A DNA stretch of 42,490 bases. It comes from Candidatus Zixiibacteriota bacterium (GTDB lineage Bacteria; Zixibacteria; MSB-5A5; GN15; PGXB01). Positions 1 to 9,346 of this stretch are shown here, piece by piece; within the stretch, counting starts at the first letter, position 1; every line of letters starts with the position of its first letter. The position numbers and the translations under genes are program-made. The DNA lies in assembly GCA_026397505.1 (NCBI GenBank), contig JAPLUR010000049.1, positions 1 to 42,490 of the forward strand, given 5' to 3'. The notes under the pieces were generated by a model that did no database searches, had not been told where the DNA came from, and saw nothing but the letters and a program-made list of their open reading frames with translations.

Positions 1-2442
1 GAATATCCTTATCTTGCATTTGTGGGGCAGATTGGTGAAATGAATTCGTCGAACACGTTCATCAGAGAGGCTTTCCTGATTGGGGTCGCGTCCTTCAAAT
101 CCGCCTCCCTCAATGCTCCGGTATCGGGCATCTATGCGATAGGGGTTGGGATAAACGACGACATTCAGACCCTTTGATTCCACAACGCTGGTTTGATTCT
201 GCGGATACTCGGCCACCATATTGGCCGAAGGCGGGCTTTCCAGTGACTCCAGGCCGCTTCCCGGCGAACCATAATCAAAGGCCGTGACCGCAACATAATT
301 CAATTGGGACGGCAGCATGTGTTTCAGGGAATATTCATATTCAAAATACTTGAAATACCCTTCTTCGGTGAGTTCTTCCGGATAATGAATCTTGGCCGTG
401 TCGGGATTGAGAGTCGATGGATATGAAGCGTCCGGATAAAGCTTATGGATGGAGTTGGTATCGGTCAGATTCGACTGATTCCAATCCTGGGGATTGAAGT
501 AGAAGGCGGAGTCTATCCAATAGAACGGGTTGTCTCGATTAAATCTCATGGGATCAAAGGATTCACCATACAGGGTTTTCAGAGAATCCCGTGTATAAGG
601 AGCATCCTTTAACTCATATATGCCGCGGTCGCGATTCCAGATATATTTGTTATAATCATCCTTGTCAAAAGAATTGACCATGACAAAATCTGTACCCTTT
701 GGAGAGAGTGATTGATAGACCCGATATCCCTCAAAGTCGACCCGGTTACTGAAAACATCTTTTTCCGTCTCGGAACGCAGCCCGTTCCACCGGACACGCA
801 ATTCCCCTTCGTTGAATTTATTCACGCTCGGGTAGACTCTCAGTACCGGTGGGGGTGGCGGGGAGGCGCCCAGAAAATCGGGGACCCCATCACCTTCGTA
901 ATACATGGTATCGGCTTTAAGATAGGTGACAGTTGTATCAATGACCGGGGGATCGCCCGTGGTGTCAATAGTCACCGTGGAATCATAAACGCAAATCCGA
1001 TATTTCCCTTTGTCACCGTCGCCATCGGTGTCGAATCCCGGATTATCATAAATCCAGGAAGCCCAGAGAGCATTTTTCCCGAACTCCTCAAAATTGAGGT
1101 AATTATTGTAAGCATCAGGGAACTGGGGATTAAAAATATTCTTGAAGGCATCACAATTGGTATGAAAATTGGCGCCGGCGACATAAGCAAAACTGATCGG
1201 CAACACCTCACCCGGCGAGACGTCAAACGGGCCAAAAGAAAGGAGATACCGGGTGTCAAAACCGTCGGCAAAATCCGCCGCCTGTGGCCCCGGCGGCAGC
1301 CATCCCTCGGCGGTATGATCCTGAGCCGAGAAGAGCTGGTCGTAGTCAAATTCCTCATGACGCATGATATAATATTTATTCAGGTCGCCCTCCGGAGTCC
1401 CCAGAAATCCGCCAAAATCCCGGAAGGGGTCTTCGGGAGTCCCGGCTTTCCGCGGCCCAAAATCAAGGGAGGGATCGCCATTGGAAACCCACCAGTTAAA
1501 GGAATATTTCAGCGAATCCGAAGGAGTCCGAACCACGCGCGAACCGGTGACACTGGTCAAAGAGCCCCCTTCCGAGAAAGGGCAGATATCTTCGACCTTG
1601 TCTCTACCGTCATTATCGGCAATCCAGGCAATATTAATGGTGTCGACAAAACCGCATCCAAAAGGCGATGCAATTTCCCGCTTAAATCCACAGATGTCAT
1701 CGGCAAAGCCGGCGGCGCTGCCCATGGTCTGGACATCGCCGTCGACATAGAGTCCCATATAGACCTGGTTGAGTTTTTTCCGCCCGATATTCTTGATAGC
1801 GTAGTCGAACAACACAAAATCAGCGGCGTAGGAATAACTCCAGGCATAGCTGCGCTGAACAACCTCAATATTGAGAGGCATGTGAGGCCGCCCATCCCTG
1901 GGGTCGATGGTTACCAAAGAGGGACTGGTCAAAGTATCGGTATAAAGACAGACGACATCCTGTTCGGAAACCGCCCCGGAATCGCCATTGCTGATCGAGC
2001 GCCGGATCACCAGCCCCTGGTCAGCATATCCGGTAATGGGATCGGGCCACATTTCTCTGGTTCCATACCACCCATCGGCTCCGACTGATACAAGCGTATC
2101 GCGCCCGACGACGGCCCCGATCCAGAAAGCACCTGCGAAAAGGTATTCAAGTCGGCTGGGATAAGGGTATTGGCAAGAGGGGGCCGGCTGACCGGTCACT
2201 TCGTCAACGAAATTGCCGATAAAACCGGTGCCGAAATTTCCCTGATTGGTCACCGCAAGCCCAATCTTGCCAACGCTGTGAACGGCACCCGCCACATTGG
2301 GCAGATTGGCTGATATCTTCCCGGCCGTAGGGAGGGGGTCGATTTCTCTGAGTGTCCGGGATGCTCCCGTTTCAGCCCCAATCACCGGCAACAACATGAT
2401 GGTCACAAACGCCACAAATGCCGGAATTCTCGGTAATTTCAT
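1..2442 (-). CDS. Large exported protein, C-terminus cut by the window edge
   Basis: An open frame runs from the ATG at 2442 on the minus strand to base 1 without a stop, giving at least 814 residues. An AGGG ribosome site lies about five bases before the start. Residues 1-24 form a signal peptide (MKLPRIP, then a hydrophobic core ending near IGAETG). The mature part is rich in aromatic and beta-strand-like segments, with YLFAGAFWIGAVVG near residue 88. Near residue 764 is VVVYPNPYRI, followed by HFTNLPHKCKIRIF at the edge. That pattern resembles the beta-sandwich tail that precedes or forms the C-terminal sorting region of exported FCB-group proteins; this comparison is from memory. Role unknown, probably surface or secreted. 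The true C-terminus lies outside the window. Long open frames on the other strand and in other phases here are shadows of this gene. Confidence 0.85.
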   Translation of the reverse strand, partial: MKLPRIPAFVAFVTIMLLPVIGAETGASRTLREIDPLPTAGKISANLPNVAGAVHSVGKIGLAVTNQGNFGTGFIGNFVDEVTGQPAPSCQYPYPSRLEYLFAGAFWIGAVVGRDTLVSVGADGWYGTREMWPDPITGYADQGLVIRRSISNGDSGAVSEQDVVCLYTDTLTSPSLVTIDPRDGRPHMPLNIEVVQRSYAWSYSYAADFVLFDYAIKNIGRKKLNQVYMGLYVDGDVQTMGSAAGFADDICGFKREIASPFGCGFVDTINIAWIADNDGRDKVEDICPFSEGGSLTSVTGSRVVRTPSDSLKYSFNWWVSNGDPSLDFGPRKAGTPEDPFRDFGGFLGTPEGDLNKYYIMRHEEFDYDQLFSAQDHTAEGWLPPGPQAADFADGFDTRYLLSFGPFDVSPGEVLPISFAYVAGANFHTNCDAFKNIFNPQFPDAYNNYLNFEEFGKNALWASWIYDNPGFDTDGDGDKGKYRICVYDSTVTIDTTGDPPVIDTTVTYLKADTMYYEGDGVPDFLGASPPPPPVLRVYPSVNKFNEGELRVRWNGLRSETEKDVFSNRVDFEGYRVYQSLSPKGTDFVMVNSFDKDDYNKYIWNRDRGIYELKDAPYTRDSLKTLYGESFDPMRFNRDNPFYWIDSAFYFNPQDWNQSNLTDTNSIHKLYPDASYPSTLNPDTAKIHYPEELTEEGYFKYFEYEYSLKHMLPSQLNYVAVTAFDYGSPGSGLESLESPPSANMVAEYPQNQTSVVESKGLNVVVYPNPYRIDARYRSIEGGGFEGRDPNQESLSDERVRRIHFTNLPHKCKIRIF

Positions 2443-2623
2443 ATATCCCTCATATTATTTAAGAAAATAATTAACATTTTTACAGATATCGAATTTACTA
2501 TATCAGGGACGAATAATCAAGCCTGAAAATCGCAAAAAATTTAATAAAAATCCGGCCGTCATAAGATTTCACCAAATTCATAGCCATTATGGGGGATGAC
2601 GGGAGTCGAGACGGATGCAAACG

Positions 2624-2660
2624 GAAACGGCCGGCCGGGAAATCGCCGGCCGACCGTTTC
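2624..2660 (-). terminator. Hairpin ending the M16 operon
   Basis: A 15-base-pair stem (arms 2624-2638 and 2646-2660, one G-U pair on the minus-strand RNA) with a 7-base loop lies 34 bases past the stop of the last M16 gene. The arms are very GC-rich. The minus-strand sequence after it is only mildly T-rich, so termination or 3' protection are both possible. Confidence 0.6.
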
Positions 2661-2694
2661 TCAGAGAAGTCGCTAATCTTAAATTAAGCCAATG

Positions 2695-4830
2695 TCATTT
2701 CGGCTTGTCAAATGAACCATCCGGTATGTTCGGATTAATTTGGTAATCGGTTAGGCTGGCCTCGGCCACTTTCTGACCATCGGATTCAATCCGCACAACA
2801 AAAGGAATCTTCACCCCGGAAATATCTCTATAATCCGAATAAATCTCGGTCAGATTCCCCGGTCCCAGCATTGTCTGACCAAAATAGATCTTTGCCACCG
2901 GGACGCCGGTTTGGGCATCCAGCGCCAGCTTGAAAGTGGTCTGACCGTCGGTTGTGCCTATCTGTATGATATTGACCGGCTTATCGCCCACTTTGTCGGC
3001 TGTCACAAAGACGACCTGATAGCCAGTATCATCAACATTTTTGAAAGCGAGAATTGTGTTTCGGAATGACTCCTTCTTTGCTTCTTTCATTTGTTCCTCG
3101 GTCGAGGGGATGATATTGGAACCCTGTTTGGTCCAGCCCTCTTTGCCGTTGCTGACCGAAATCATCTCACCCATAGGCGTGATAATGACCTCACGCGTTT
3201 TATCCGGAAAAGAGAAAAGGGAAGTTGTCTGCAGGGCGAATTCCCCCTGCGGAGTGACAAGAGAAAGCGATCCTTTTGAGGAGACAGCCTTTATCTTTTT
3301 GAAATTCTCTTTTCCACCGCAGGCCTTAACCGCCAGATTGAAAAGCTCTTTACCTCTGGCAAGTGTTTCGGGGGTAACGGCAATTTCCTCTTTGGCGGCG
3401 CCGGACGGAATTGTGACATCGATGGTATCAACTTTCCCCAGGGCACTGAGGGGTTCGTCAAAATCAGACCCTTTGCCGACGACCACTATATGCAGGGCAT
3501 CGGGGTGCAGCCGTTTCTGGGCAACCGCGATAACATCAGCCGGAGTAACTTTTTCGATGTTATCTTTTACCTTGTAGAGGAAGTCGCTGGGGAATCCGAA
3601 ATAGTCATATTCCATCATTCTCGTGATGACTTCACCCTTATCTTCAAAATTGAAAACAAAGGAATTGAGATAGCCGTCTTTACCGAGTCTCATTTCCTCC
3701 GGTGTCGGCGGATCCGTCTGCATCCGCTTTATTTCGGCGATCATGCTGCGGATGGCCTTGACAGTGGATTCCGATTTTGTAAAGCAATAATTATAATAAA
3801 TACCCGGATAGGCGATATTTGAAGAATAGTATCCCGCAACCGTATATGCCAGGCCAAGCTTGCTCCGAACATTATTGAATAGACGGCTGCTGAAAGCTCC
3901 TCCCAGGATATTGTTCATGACCACCATGGCGAAATAATCGGGGTCGCCGGTTAAGCCGCCGATATGTCCCATGTAGATGCTGGTCTGATTGATATTGTCC
4001 TTGGCGATATAATGAACGCCGGGCTTAAATTCATACTTCATCTCAGGAAGTCTGGGCACCTTGCCGGGACCGGTCGGCCACTCCTCAAAATATTTCCTCA
4101 GCTTGGCGGCCATTTCATCCTTGTTGAAATCACCCCAGACGGCAATCATGGTGTTTTCGGGGGTGATACATTGCTTATGGAAAGCAATCAAATCCTCCCG
4201 GGAAATATTATCAATCGTGCTGTATTCGGTGTGAAAGGCGTAGGGTGATTTGAGTCCATAAATGACCTTACGGAACTCACGGCCGCAGATCCCGGCTGGT
4301 TCGTCGTTACGGCGGGCAATGGCTGACCGCTCGGAGGTTTTCTGGAGGTCGATTTTATCCTGGCTGAAAACCGGCCGGCGTAAAATATCGGCAAGAATAG
4401 ATAGCCCGATATCAGCATAATCAGAAAGAATGTTCATTCGGGCCGAACCGCTGGTTCGACTGACATTGACTTCGATAGAAGCGCCGATGGCTTCCAGAGC
4501 CGAGTCAATCTGGTCACCGGTCATTTTTTCAGTTCCGCCGGTCCGCATCACCGCGCCGGCTATCGCGGCCAGGCCGACTTTGTCCTCACGGACGAGGTAT
4601 TCGCCTGCCCCCAGCCGGACAGCGGCATTTATAATAGGAAGCTCGTGGTCTTCCAGCAAATATAAGGTCAGCCCGTTATTCAGGGCGATTTTCTCAATCC
4701 TGGGCGGTTCCTGGCTTCTTAAGGGAGGATATTTGAGCTTATCAGTGGCCTTCTGACCTCCCAGGCCTGTCCCGCAACAGAAGACAAGGAAAAGGGTAAC
4801 AGTAACAAATACTTTCATTAGTCCATTCAT
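2695..4830 (-). CDS. M16 peptidase-like protein, zinc motif lost, with C-terminal LolA-like domain
   Basis: This 711-residue exported protein has an N-terminal hydrophobic signal (residues 5-18, followed by CC, so it may be lipid-anchored, though the lipobox is poor). Residues 40-480 match two M16 domains: NNGLTLYLLEDHELPIINAA is the typical first strand. Where active members have HxxEH, this protein has AAIAGAVMRTGGT, so the zinc ligands are absent. It is therefore probably the non-catalytic partner that helps form the closed chamber with an active M16 subunit, as in known M16B heterodimers. After about residue 485 there is an extra region of some 220 residues, starting near ACGGKENFKKIKAVSS, with the beta-rich look of LolA/LppX-like lipoprotein-binding domains. 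A GAGGAG ribosome site sits seven bases before the ATG. The start is 18 bases after the active partner gene, so they are co-transcribed. Confidence 0.88.
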   Translation of the reverse strand: MNGLMKVFVTVTLFLVFCCGTGLGGQKATDKLKYPPLRSQEPPRIEKIALNNGLTLYLLEDHELPIINAAVRLGAGEYLVREDKVGLAAIAGAVMRTGGTEKMTGDQIDSALEAIGASIEVNVSRTSGSARMNILSDYADIGLSILADILRRPVFSQDKIDLQKTSERSAIARRNDEPAGICGREFRKVIYGLKSPYAFHTEYSTIDNISREDLIAFHKQCITPENTMIAVWGDFNKDEMAAKLRKYFEEWPTGPGKVPRLPEMKYEFKPGVHYIAKDNINQTSIYMGHIGGLTGDPDYFAMVVMNNILGGAFSSRLFNNVRSKLGLAYTVAGYYSSNIAYPGIYYNYCFTKSESTVKAIRSMIAEIKRMQTDPPTPEEMRLGKDGYLNSFVFNFEDKGEVITRMMEYDYFGFPSDFLYKVKDNIEKVTPADVIAVAQKRLHPDALHIVVVGKGSDFDEPLSALGKVDTIDVTIPSGAAKEEIAVTPETLARGKELFNLAVKACGGKENFKKIKAVSSKGSLSLVTPQGEFALQTTSLFSFPDKTREVIITPMGEMISVSNGKEGWTKQGSNIIPSTEEQMKEAKKESFRNTILAFKNVDDTGYQVVFVTADKVGDKPVNIIQIGTTDGQTTFKLALDAQTGVPVAKIYFGQTMLGPGNLTEIYSDYRDISGVKIPFVVRIESDGQKVAEASLTDYQINPNIPDGSFDKPK

Positions 4831-4848
4831 AACATAACTCCTCTCAGC

Positions 4849-6351
4849 TTACTTTTCTTCGGATTCCAGGGTGACAGTTGTACTGGCCTTGGTATCGAGA
4901 TACTTATTGGCCACCCGGTTTATATCTTCCGGTGTGATGGCCTCAACCAACTGCATTTCGCGGTACAGACGGCGCCAATCGCCGGCGATAGTCTGATACA
5001 TGGCCAGTTGCATCGCCAGTCCTTCGTTGGAGGAGAGATTGTTTATCAAGGATGCTTTGGAGCGGGCTTTTATCTTGTCGACCTCTTCCTGTGAGATCGT
5101 TTCCGTTTTCACTTTTTCAATTATTTTCAAAATTTCGGCGTCGTTTTCGGCATTGGTACGGTCTTTTGAGGGCAAGGCCACGATGGCAAAAAGGCTGGGG
5201 TACTTATTCCCGGGAAAACCTGCAAAAGCCACGGTCGTGGTGGCTATCTTCAAATCCTTTACCAGCGTCCTATAAAGGAGGGAGGTACGACCCTGGCCGA
5301 GATAATCTGCCAGCGCATCGAGAGCAGGGCGATCGGGATGGTTGGCATCGGGAATATGAAAGGCCTTGAAATAAACGGGCTGGGTCTTTTCGTTAAGCGT
5401 AACCCGCTTTTCGGCAACCTGAGGCGGTTCCACGGTCAAAATCGGCTCCGGCTTAGGACCGGCCGGGATTTTTCCGAGATACTTCTTAGCCAGAGCAAGC
5501 ACTTCCTCGGGATTGACATCTCCGACAATAACGACAACCATATTGCTGGGAACATAATATTTCTTGTAGAAAGCCATGGCCGAGGCGCGATTGAAGTTTT
5601 GAATATCGGACATTGGACCAATAAGGGAATTATGGTAGGGATGAGCGACAAAGGCCGTCGCGAAAAGTTCATCCCGCAGCTTCCCCTGGGGAGATGATTC
5701 CCTGGTCATGCGGCGCTCTTCGCCAATAACATCTCTTTCCTTATATAATTCTCTCAGGACCGGATTAATGAACCGGTCTGATTCCAGCGCCATCCAGAGT
5801 TCCAGGCGATTGGCCGGGTAATTGCCCATATAGGCGGTTATGTCATAGCCGGTGCCGGCGTTCAGACCGGTACCGCCCTCGCGCTCGGCAATCTCCATGA
5901 ATTCATTGGCTTTGACAAACTGGACGGCGGAATCGATGGCCTTCTGCAGTTCGGCCTGCAGGGAGGCAATCCTGATCGTATCGGCCAGATCCCGTTTGGC
6001 TTTCTCGGCGCGGAGGAGGGCGTCGATACGATCTTCCTCATCCATCCATTTCAGTTCCTTCTGCAGGTTGGTGGTGCCGATATCTTTGGTTCCCTTAAAA
6101 GCCATATGCTCGAACAGGTGAGCCGTTCCGCCTCCCCCCTTGGGATCATCCGCGCCGCCCGCATTGACCATCGTAATGAACGATACGACGGGGGCGTCAT
6201 GCCTCGGGAGAACGAGAATCTTAAGTCCATTGTCAAGATTGTACTCCACGACCTTTTTCTCGAATTGGGAAAAGTCAAAAGCAAAAGCGGTGGAGACGGC
6301 GGCCAGGATCAGAATCAATAGTAGTAATCTGATTTGGTGCCTGTGATTCAT
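4849..6351 (-). CDS. M16 family zinc metallopeptidase (active type)
   Basis: This 500-residue protein has a signal peptide (cleavage after AFA near residue 24) and an M16 N-domain with HLFEH at residues 78-82, the inverted zinc motif HxxEH. A downstream Glu for zinc lies in ERDVIGEERRM. Between them is an extra charged, helix-rich stretch of some 60 residues (from about LQKELKWMDEED), seen in some M16 members. The second domain includes the usual VVVIVGDVNPEEV segment. The enzyme is expected to degrade or process peptides in the periplasm or at the outer surface. It lies directly upstream of an M16 gene without zinc ligands, 18 bases away, so the pair probably forms a heterodimer. The start is supported by AAGGAGG about seven bases upstream, one of the best ribosome sites in the window. 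Confidence 0.93.
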   Translation of the reverse strand: MNHRHQIRLLLLILILAAVSTAFAFDFSQFEKKVVEYNLDNGLKILVLPRHDAPVVSFITMVNAGGADDPKGGGGTAHLFEHMAFKGTKDIGTTNLQKELKWMDEEDRIDALLRAEKAKRDLADTIRIASLQAELQKAIDSAVQFVKANEFMEIAEREGGTGLNAGTGYDITAYMGNYPANRLELWMALESDRFINPVLRELYKERDVIGEERRMTRESSPQGKLRDELFATAFVAHPYHNSLIGPMSDIQNFNRASAMAFYKKYYVPSNMVVVIVGDVNPEEVLALAKKYLGKIPAGPKPEPILTVEPPQVAEKRVTLNEKTQPVYFKAFHIPDANHPDRPALDALADYLGQGRTSLLYRTLVKDLKIATTTVAFAGFPGNKYPSLFAIVALPSKDRTNAENDAEILKIIEKVKTETISQEEVDKIKARSKASLINNLSSNEGLAMQLAMYQTIAGDWRRLYREMQLVEAITPEDINRVANKYLDTKASTTVTLESEEK

Positions 6352-6559
6352 AACACTCCTCCTTGAAGTAAATTGTAATACAGCTTTAATTTAATCACCC
6401 ATCCATGAAATTTCTTTCCACGCCGTTTCATCCCCGGTCAATTTCGGAAATAATCCGGCTTCTGTCAAGAGCCGTCGGCAAAAATGCACACGCCCCGCCG
6501 GGCAACTTTTCGAGAGCAGACGCGTCAGAAGCTTATGAAACCAGGGCGGCAATGTTAGA

Positions 6560-7873
6560 TCATTTTTTCCCGACTACAGCCAGATATAATTTGTCAGGCG
6601 CAAAATTTTCTTTGATGAAGCGATTGGCCTCTGCGACGGTCACCTTGTCGACCCCGGCGATAAGCTCATTTATGAATTTATAGCCGTATCCAATAAACTC
6701 GTAATAGGCCATATTGATCGCGCGTTTTTCCTTCTGGTCGATCTGATAGATAAGGCTGTTTTTTATTCTGACCCTGGCGTCGGCGAGTTCCCCTTCCGTA
6801 ATCCCATCGTCATAAAGCTTCTTCATTTCACGATTCAATGAAGCCAGCGCGATCGCGACTTTAGACGTATCGGTTCCAATGCCGGCCCGGAAAATGGCGT
6901 CGTACTTATTAAGACCGAATTGCGAATAAACCGTGTAAGCCAGTTGCTCTTTCTGACGCAATCCCCAGAGCCGTGAGCCGATACCCCTTCCCATAACCTC
7001 ATTGGCAGACATTAGAAGCGGGACGTCAGCCGCCGAAAGGTGTTTCAGAGGATAGCCGTAAAATATGAAGGATTGATTGCGGTCATAATTAATAAATCCC
7101 TCCTTCCCGGTTTGCAACTGCAGGTTGGGAGTGGGGATAGTCTCGGCGCCGGACGGCAATTCTCGTAATGTCGAGACTATAGTCATGAGCTTTTCGGGGG
7201 GAAGGTCGCTGGAAAAGGCAACGATGATATTATTGCCGCCCATATATTTCCGGCAATGTCCCTTGATAGCCGCCGCGTCGATTTTCCTGATATTCTCAAC
7301 CGTACCATACAAAGGCAGGCCATAAGCATTATCGCCATAAATAGTTTTCCAGAAGAGTTTGGCTGAAGATCTCTCCTGATCGTCGCTCTCGGCCCTGATG
7401 GTTCCTTCGATTTCAATTTTCAGCTTTTCCAATTCCGTTTCAGGGAAAGTCGGCGCAATCAAAGAGCGACTGATAATATTGAACGCCTCCTCGAAATTCT
7501 TAGACAGGCAGACAATGTTGATGGTCGTAAAATCACGAAAGCAATCGGCCGCGACCTGCGCTCCAAGAAAATCTAATTTTTCGGTAATCTGGTCGGCGTT
7601 CATCCGATCGTTGCCCTTCAAAAGCATTTTTATGGTCAGATTGGAGATGCCGTTATTTTCGGATGTCTCGGTGAGGATCCCGCCGCCGATCAATATTCGG
7701 GCGCCGGTCAGCGAGGTGGTCTTGTCGGTGTTGAATAGAATCTTTATGTTGTTGTCCAGAGTTGTAATGCCGAAACCATCGGGATCAATGGCGATAGTTT
7801 CTTTCCGGGCACAGCTGTTGACCCACCAGCCAAAGGTGAGCAATAGTACAATAAGTATGGTATTTTTCCTCAT
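6560..7873 (-). CDS. M16 peptidase-like lipoprotein, zinc motif lost
   Basis: This 437-residue protein starts with a lipoprotein signal: a hydrophobic stretch followed by VNSC, with Cys21 the likely acylated residue. The rest is a two-domain M16 fold. The catalytic motif region reads NLTIKMLLKGN, so His and Glu of HxxEH are missing and it cannot bind zinc in the usual way. The C-terminal half keeps the substrate-chamber features of the family (for example RGIGSRLWGLRQKEQLAYTV). It overlaps the preceding active M16 gene by four bases (ATGA), implying translational coupling and a one-to-one heterodimer. It is probably the membrane-anchored partner of that protease. No function beyond this can be read from the sequence. 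Confidence 0.9.
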   Translation of the reverse strand: MRKNTILIVLLLTFGWWVNSCARKETIAIDPDGFGITTLDNNIKILFNTDKTTSLTGARILIGGGILTETSENNGISNLTIKMLLKGNDRMNADQITEKLDFLGAQVAADCFRDFTTINIVCLSKNFEEAFNIISRSLIAPTFPETELEKLKIEIEGTIRAESDDQERSSAKLFWKTIYGDNAYGLPLYGTVENIRKIDAAAIKGHCRKYMGGNNIIVAFSSDLPPEKLMTIVSTLRELPSGAETIPTPNLQLQTGKEGFINYDRNQSFIFYGYPLKHLSAADVPLLMSANEVMGRGIGSRLWGLRQKEQLAYTVYSQFGLNKYDAIFRAGIGTDTSKVAIALASLNREMKKLYDDGITEGELADARVRIKNSLIYQIDQKEKRAINMAYYEFIGYGYKFINELIAGVDKVTVAEANRFIKENFAPDKLYLAVVGKK

Positions 7874-9165
7874 TTCGGCACCACCGTGGTTAGGATATAT
7901 GAATCGGTATTGAGATATTTCTGCGCCACCGCCGTCAAATCGGCCAGCGTCACCTTTTCGATCTTTCCCGGATAGTCCTCGAGGTATTTGTATCCGATAA
8001 AAGAATCATATTGGGCATAACTGTCGGCAATATCGAGCCCCACTTCATGAGAAATATAGAAAGCGGTCAGAAGCGAATTCTTTGCTTTCCGCAATTCGTT
8101 TTCGGTGAAGTCTCCTTTTTTTGCATCGGCAAGTATTTCTCTGATAGCCGTCTCGGCCTCGGGAATTTTGGCGGGTTCCAGAACGGCCGAGGCATAAATA
8201 GGTCCCTCATATTTTGAAGTGCTGAAAGCGAAATAAATTGAATTGACTATACCGAGCTGGTCTTTGAGCCTTTTCCATAAACGGCTGGATTGGCCTCCGC
8301 CGATAATGTTTGAGAGCAAATCGAGAGCGTACTGATCGGGGCTGTCGGCTTTAGGCCCGACCATGCCCATCATCAGATAGGCCTGGGCGATATCCTTCTT
8401 TATTTCAATTTTGGTGACCTGAGAGTATTTGGGGGGTGGATTGTACTGATCCAACGGCGCCGTTCCTGATTTTATATCGGCGAAGTACTTCTTGACCAAG
8501 TCCAGAGCGGTGGCGGCGTCGATATCGCCCACAATTGCCAATGTCATATTATTGGGGGCATAATATCTTTTATAATAAGCATAAACCGAATCACGAGGGA
8601 TGTTGCCGATATTTCCCTTGGTTCCGAGAACATCCTTTTCGTAAGGATGACCCTTATACAGGCTTTTTAGACTGGAATAGTACACCTTCGCCCCCGGATT
8701 ATCCTCATTTATGTTAATTTCCTCCATCACTGCCTGACGTTCCTCATTCATGGCCTCGGGACCGAAATTGGAGCGGAAGAGCATGTCGGAATGTATCTGC
8801 AGGGCGAATTCGAGATATTCGGCCGGGAGGGAGATCTCAAAGTCGGTCCAATCCTGTGAAGTACTTCCGTTGAAATAAGCGCCATGTCTGCGCATTTCTT
8901 CCCCCACTTTTTCACCGGTCATTTTTTCGGTGCCCCGAAAGAGGATGAGATGTTCCAGAAGATGCGTGGCCCCGTCATAGAAATCGGTTTCATTCTTGGC
9001 GCCGACTTTGACGGTTGTCGAGATGTTGACCTGAGGAACCTGATGTGCTTCCAGAATCATCACTTTCAGGCCGTTATCAAGGTTGGTGATCTGCCATTCG
9101 GCGGATAAGAGGCTGGATGTGAGCAGCATCAGCAGGCCGAGGATGGTCAGGAATAGTCTTATCAT
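7870..9165 (-). CDS. M16 family zinc metallopeptidase (active type)
   Basis: This 431-residue exported protein has a signal peptide ending near LLSA (residue 22). HLLEH at residues 68-72 supplies two zinc-binding His and the general-base Glu; the third zinc ligand is a Glu in NEERQAVMEEI near 148. It is of M16B size, comparable with processing-peptidase-like bacterial proteins. It is the first of four M16 genes on the minus strand, preceded by GGAG eight bases before the ATG. It is coupled by a four-base overlap to a zinc-less partner. Probable role: proteolysis of small proteins or peptides in the envelope. The natural substrate is unknown. Confidence 0.93.
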   Translation of the reverse strand: MIRLFLTILGLLMLLTSSLLSAEWQITNLDNGLKVMILEAHQVPQVNISTTVKVGAKNETDFYDGATHLLEHLILFRGTEKMTGEKVGEEMRRHGAYFNGSTSQDWTDFEISLPAEYLEFALQIHSDMLFRSNFGPEAMNEERQAVMEEININEDNPGAKVYYSSLKSLYKGHPYEKDVLGTKGNIGNIPRDSVYAYYKRYYAPNNMTLAIVGDIDAATALDLVKKYFADIKSGTAPLDQYNPPPKYSQVTKIEIKKDIAQAYLMMGMVGPKADSPDQYALDLLSNIIGGGQSSRLWKRLKDQLGIVNSIYFAFSTSKYEGPIYASAVLEPAKIPEAETAIREILADAKKGDFTENELRKAKNSLLTAFYISHEVGLDIADSYAQYDSFIGYKYLEDYPGKIEKVTLADLTAVAQKYLNTDSYILTTVVPK

Positions 9166-9346
9166 TATTCAACTCCAGTTAAAAATCATTCAATTTTATT
9201 TTTAGACGAAGAATCTAATAGAATTGTTACGGTTTGGCAAGCGCCCCGGGAAAAAGAGTAATGTCAGCCGCAATCAAATCATCCTGACACAGCAAATGCC
9301 GTTTCGGGAAGAGAAAGAAATGAGTATCAGGGACTATTTTCTTTTG

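Noticed and set aside
712-2088. Long forward open frame of 458 codons
   Set aside because: It lies antisense to the exported protein that runs through 1-2442; no ribosome site, no domain, and odd composition rich in Ile, Gly and Pro.
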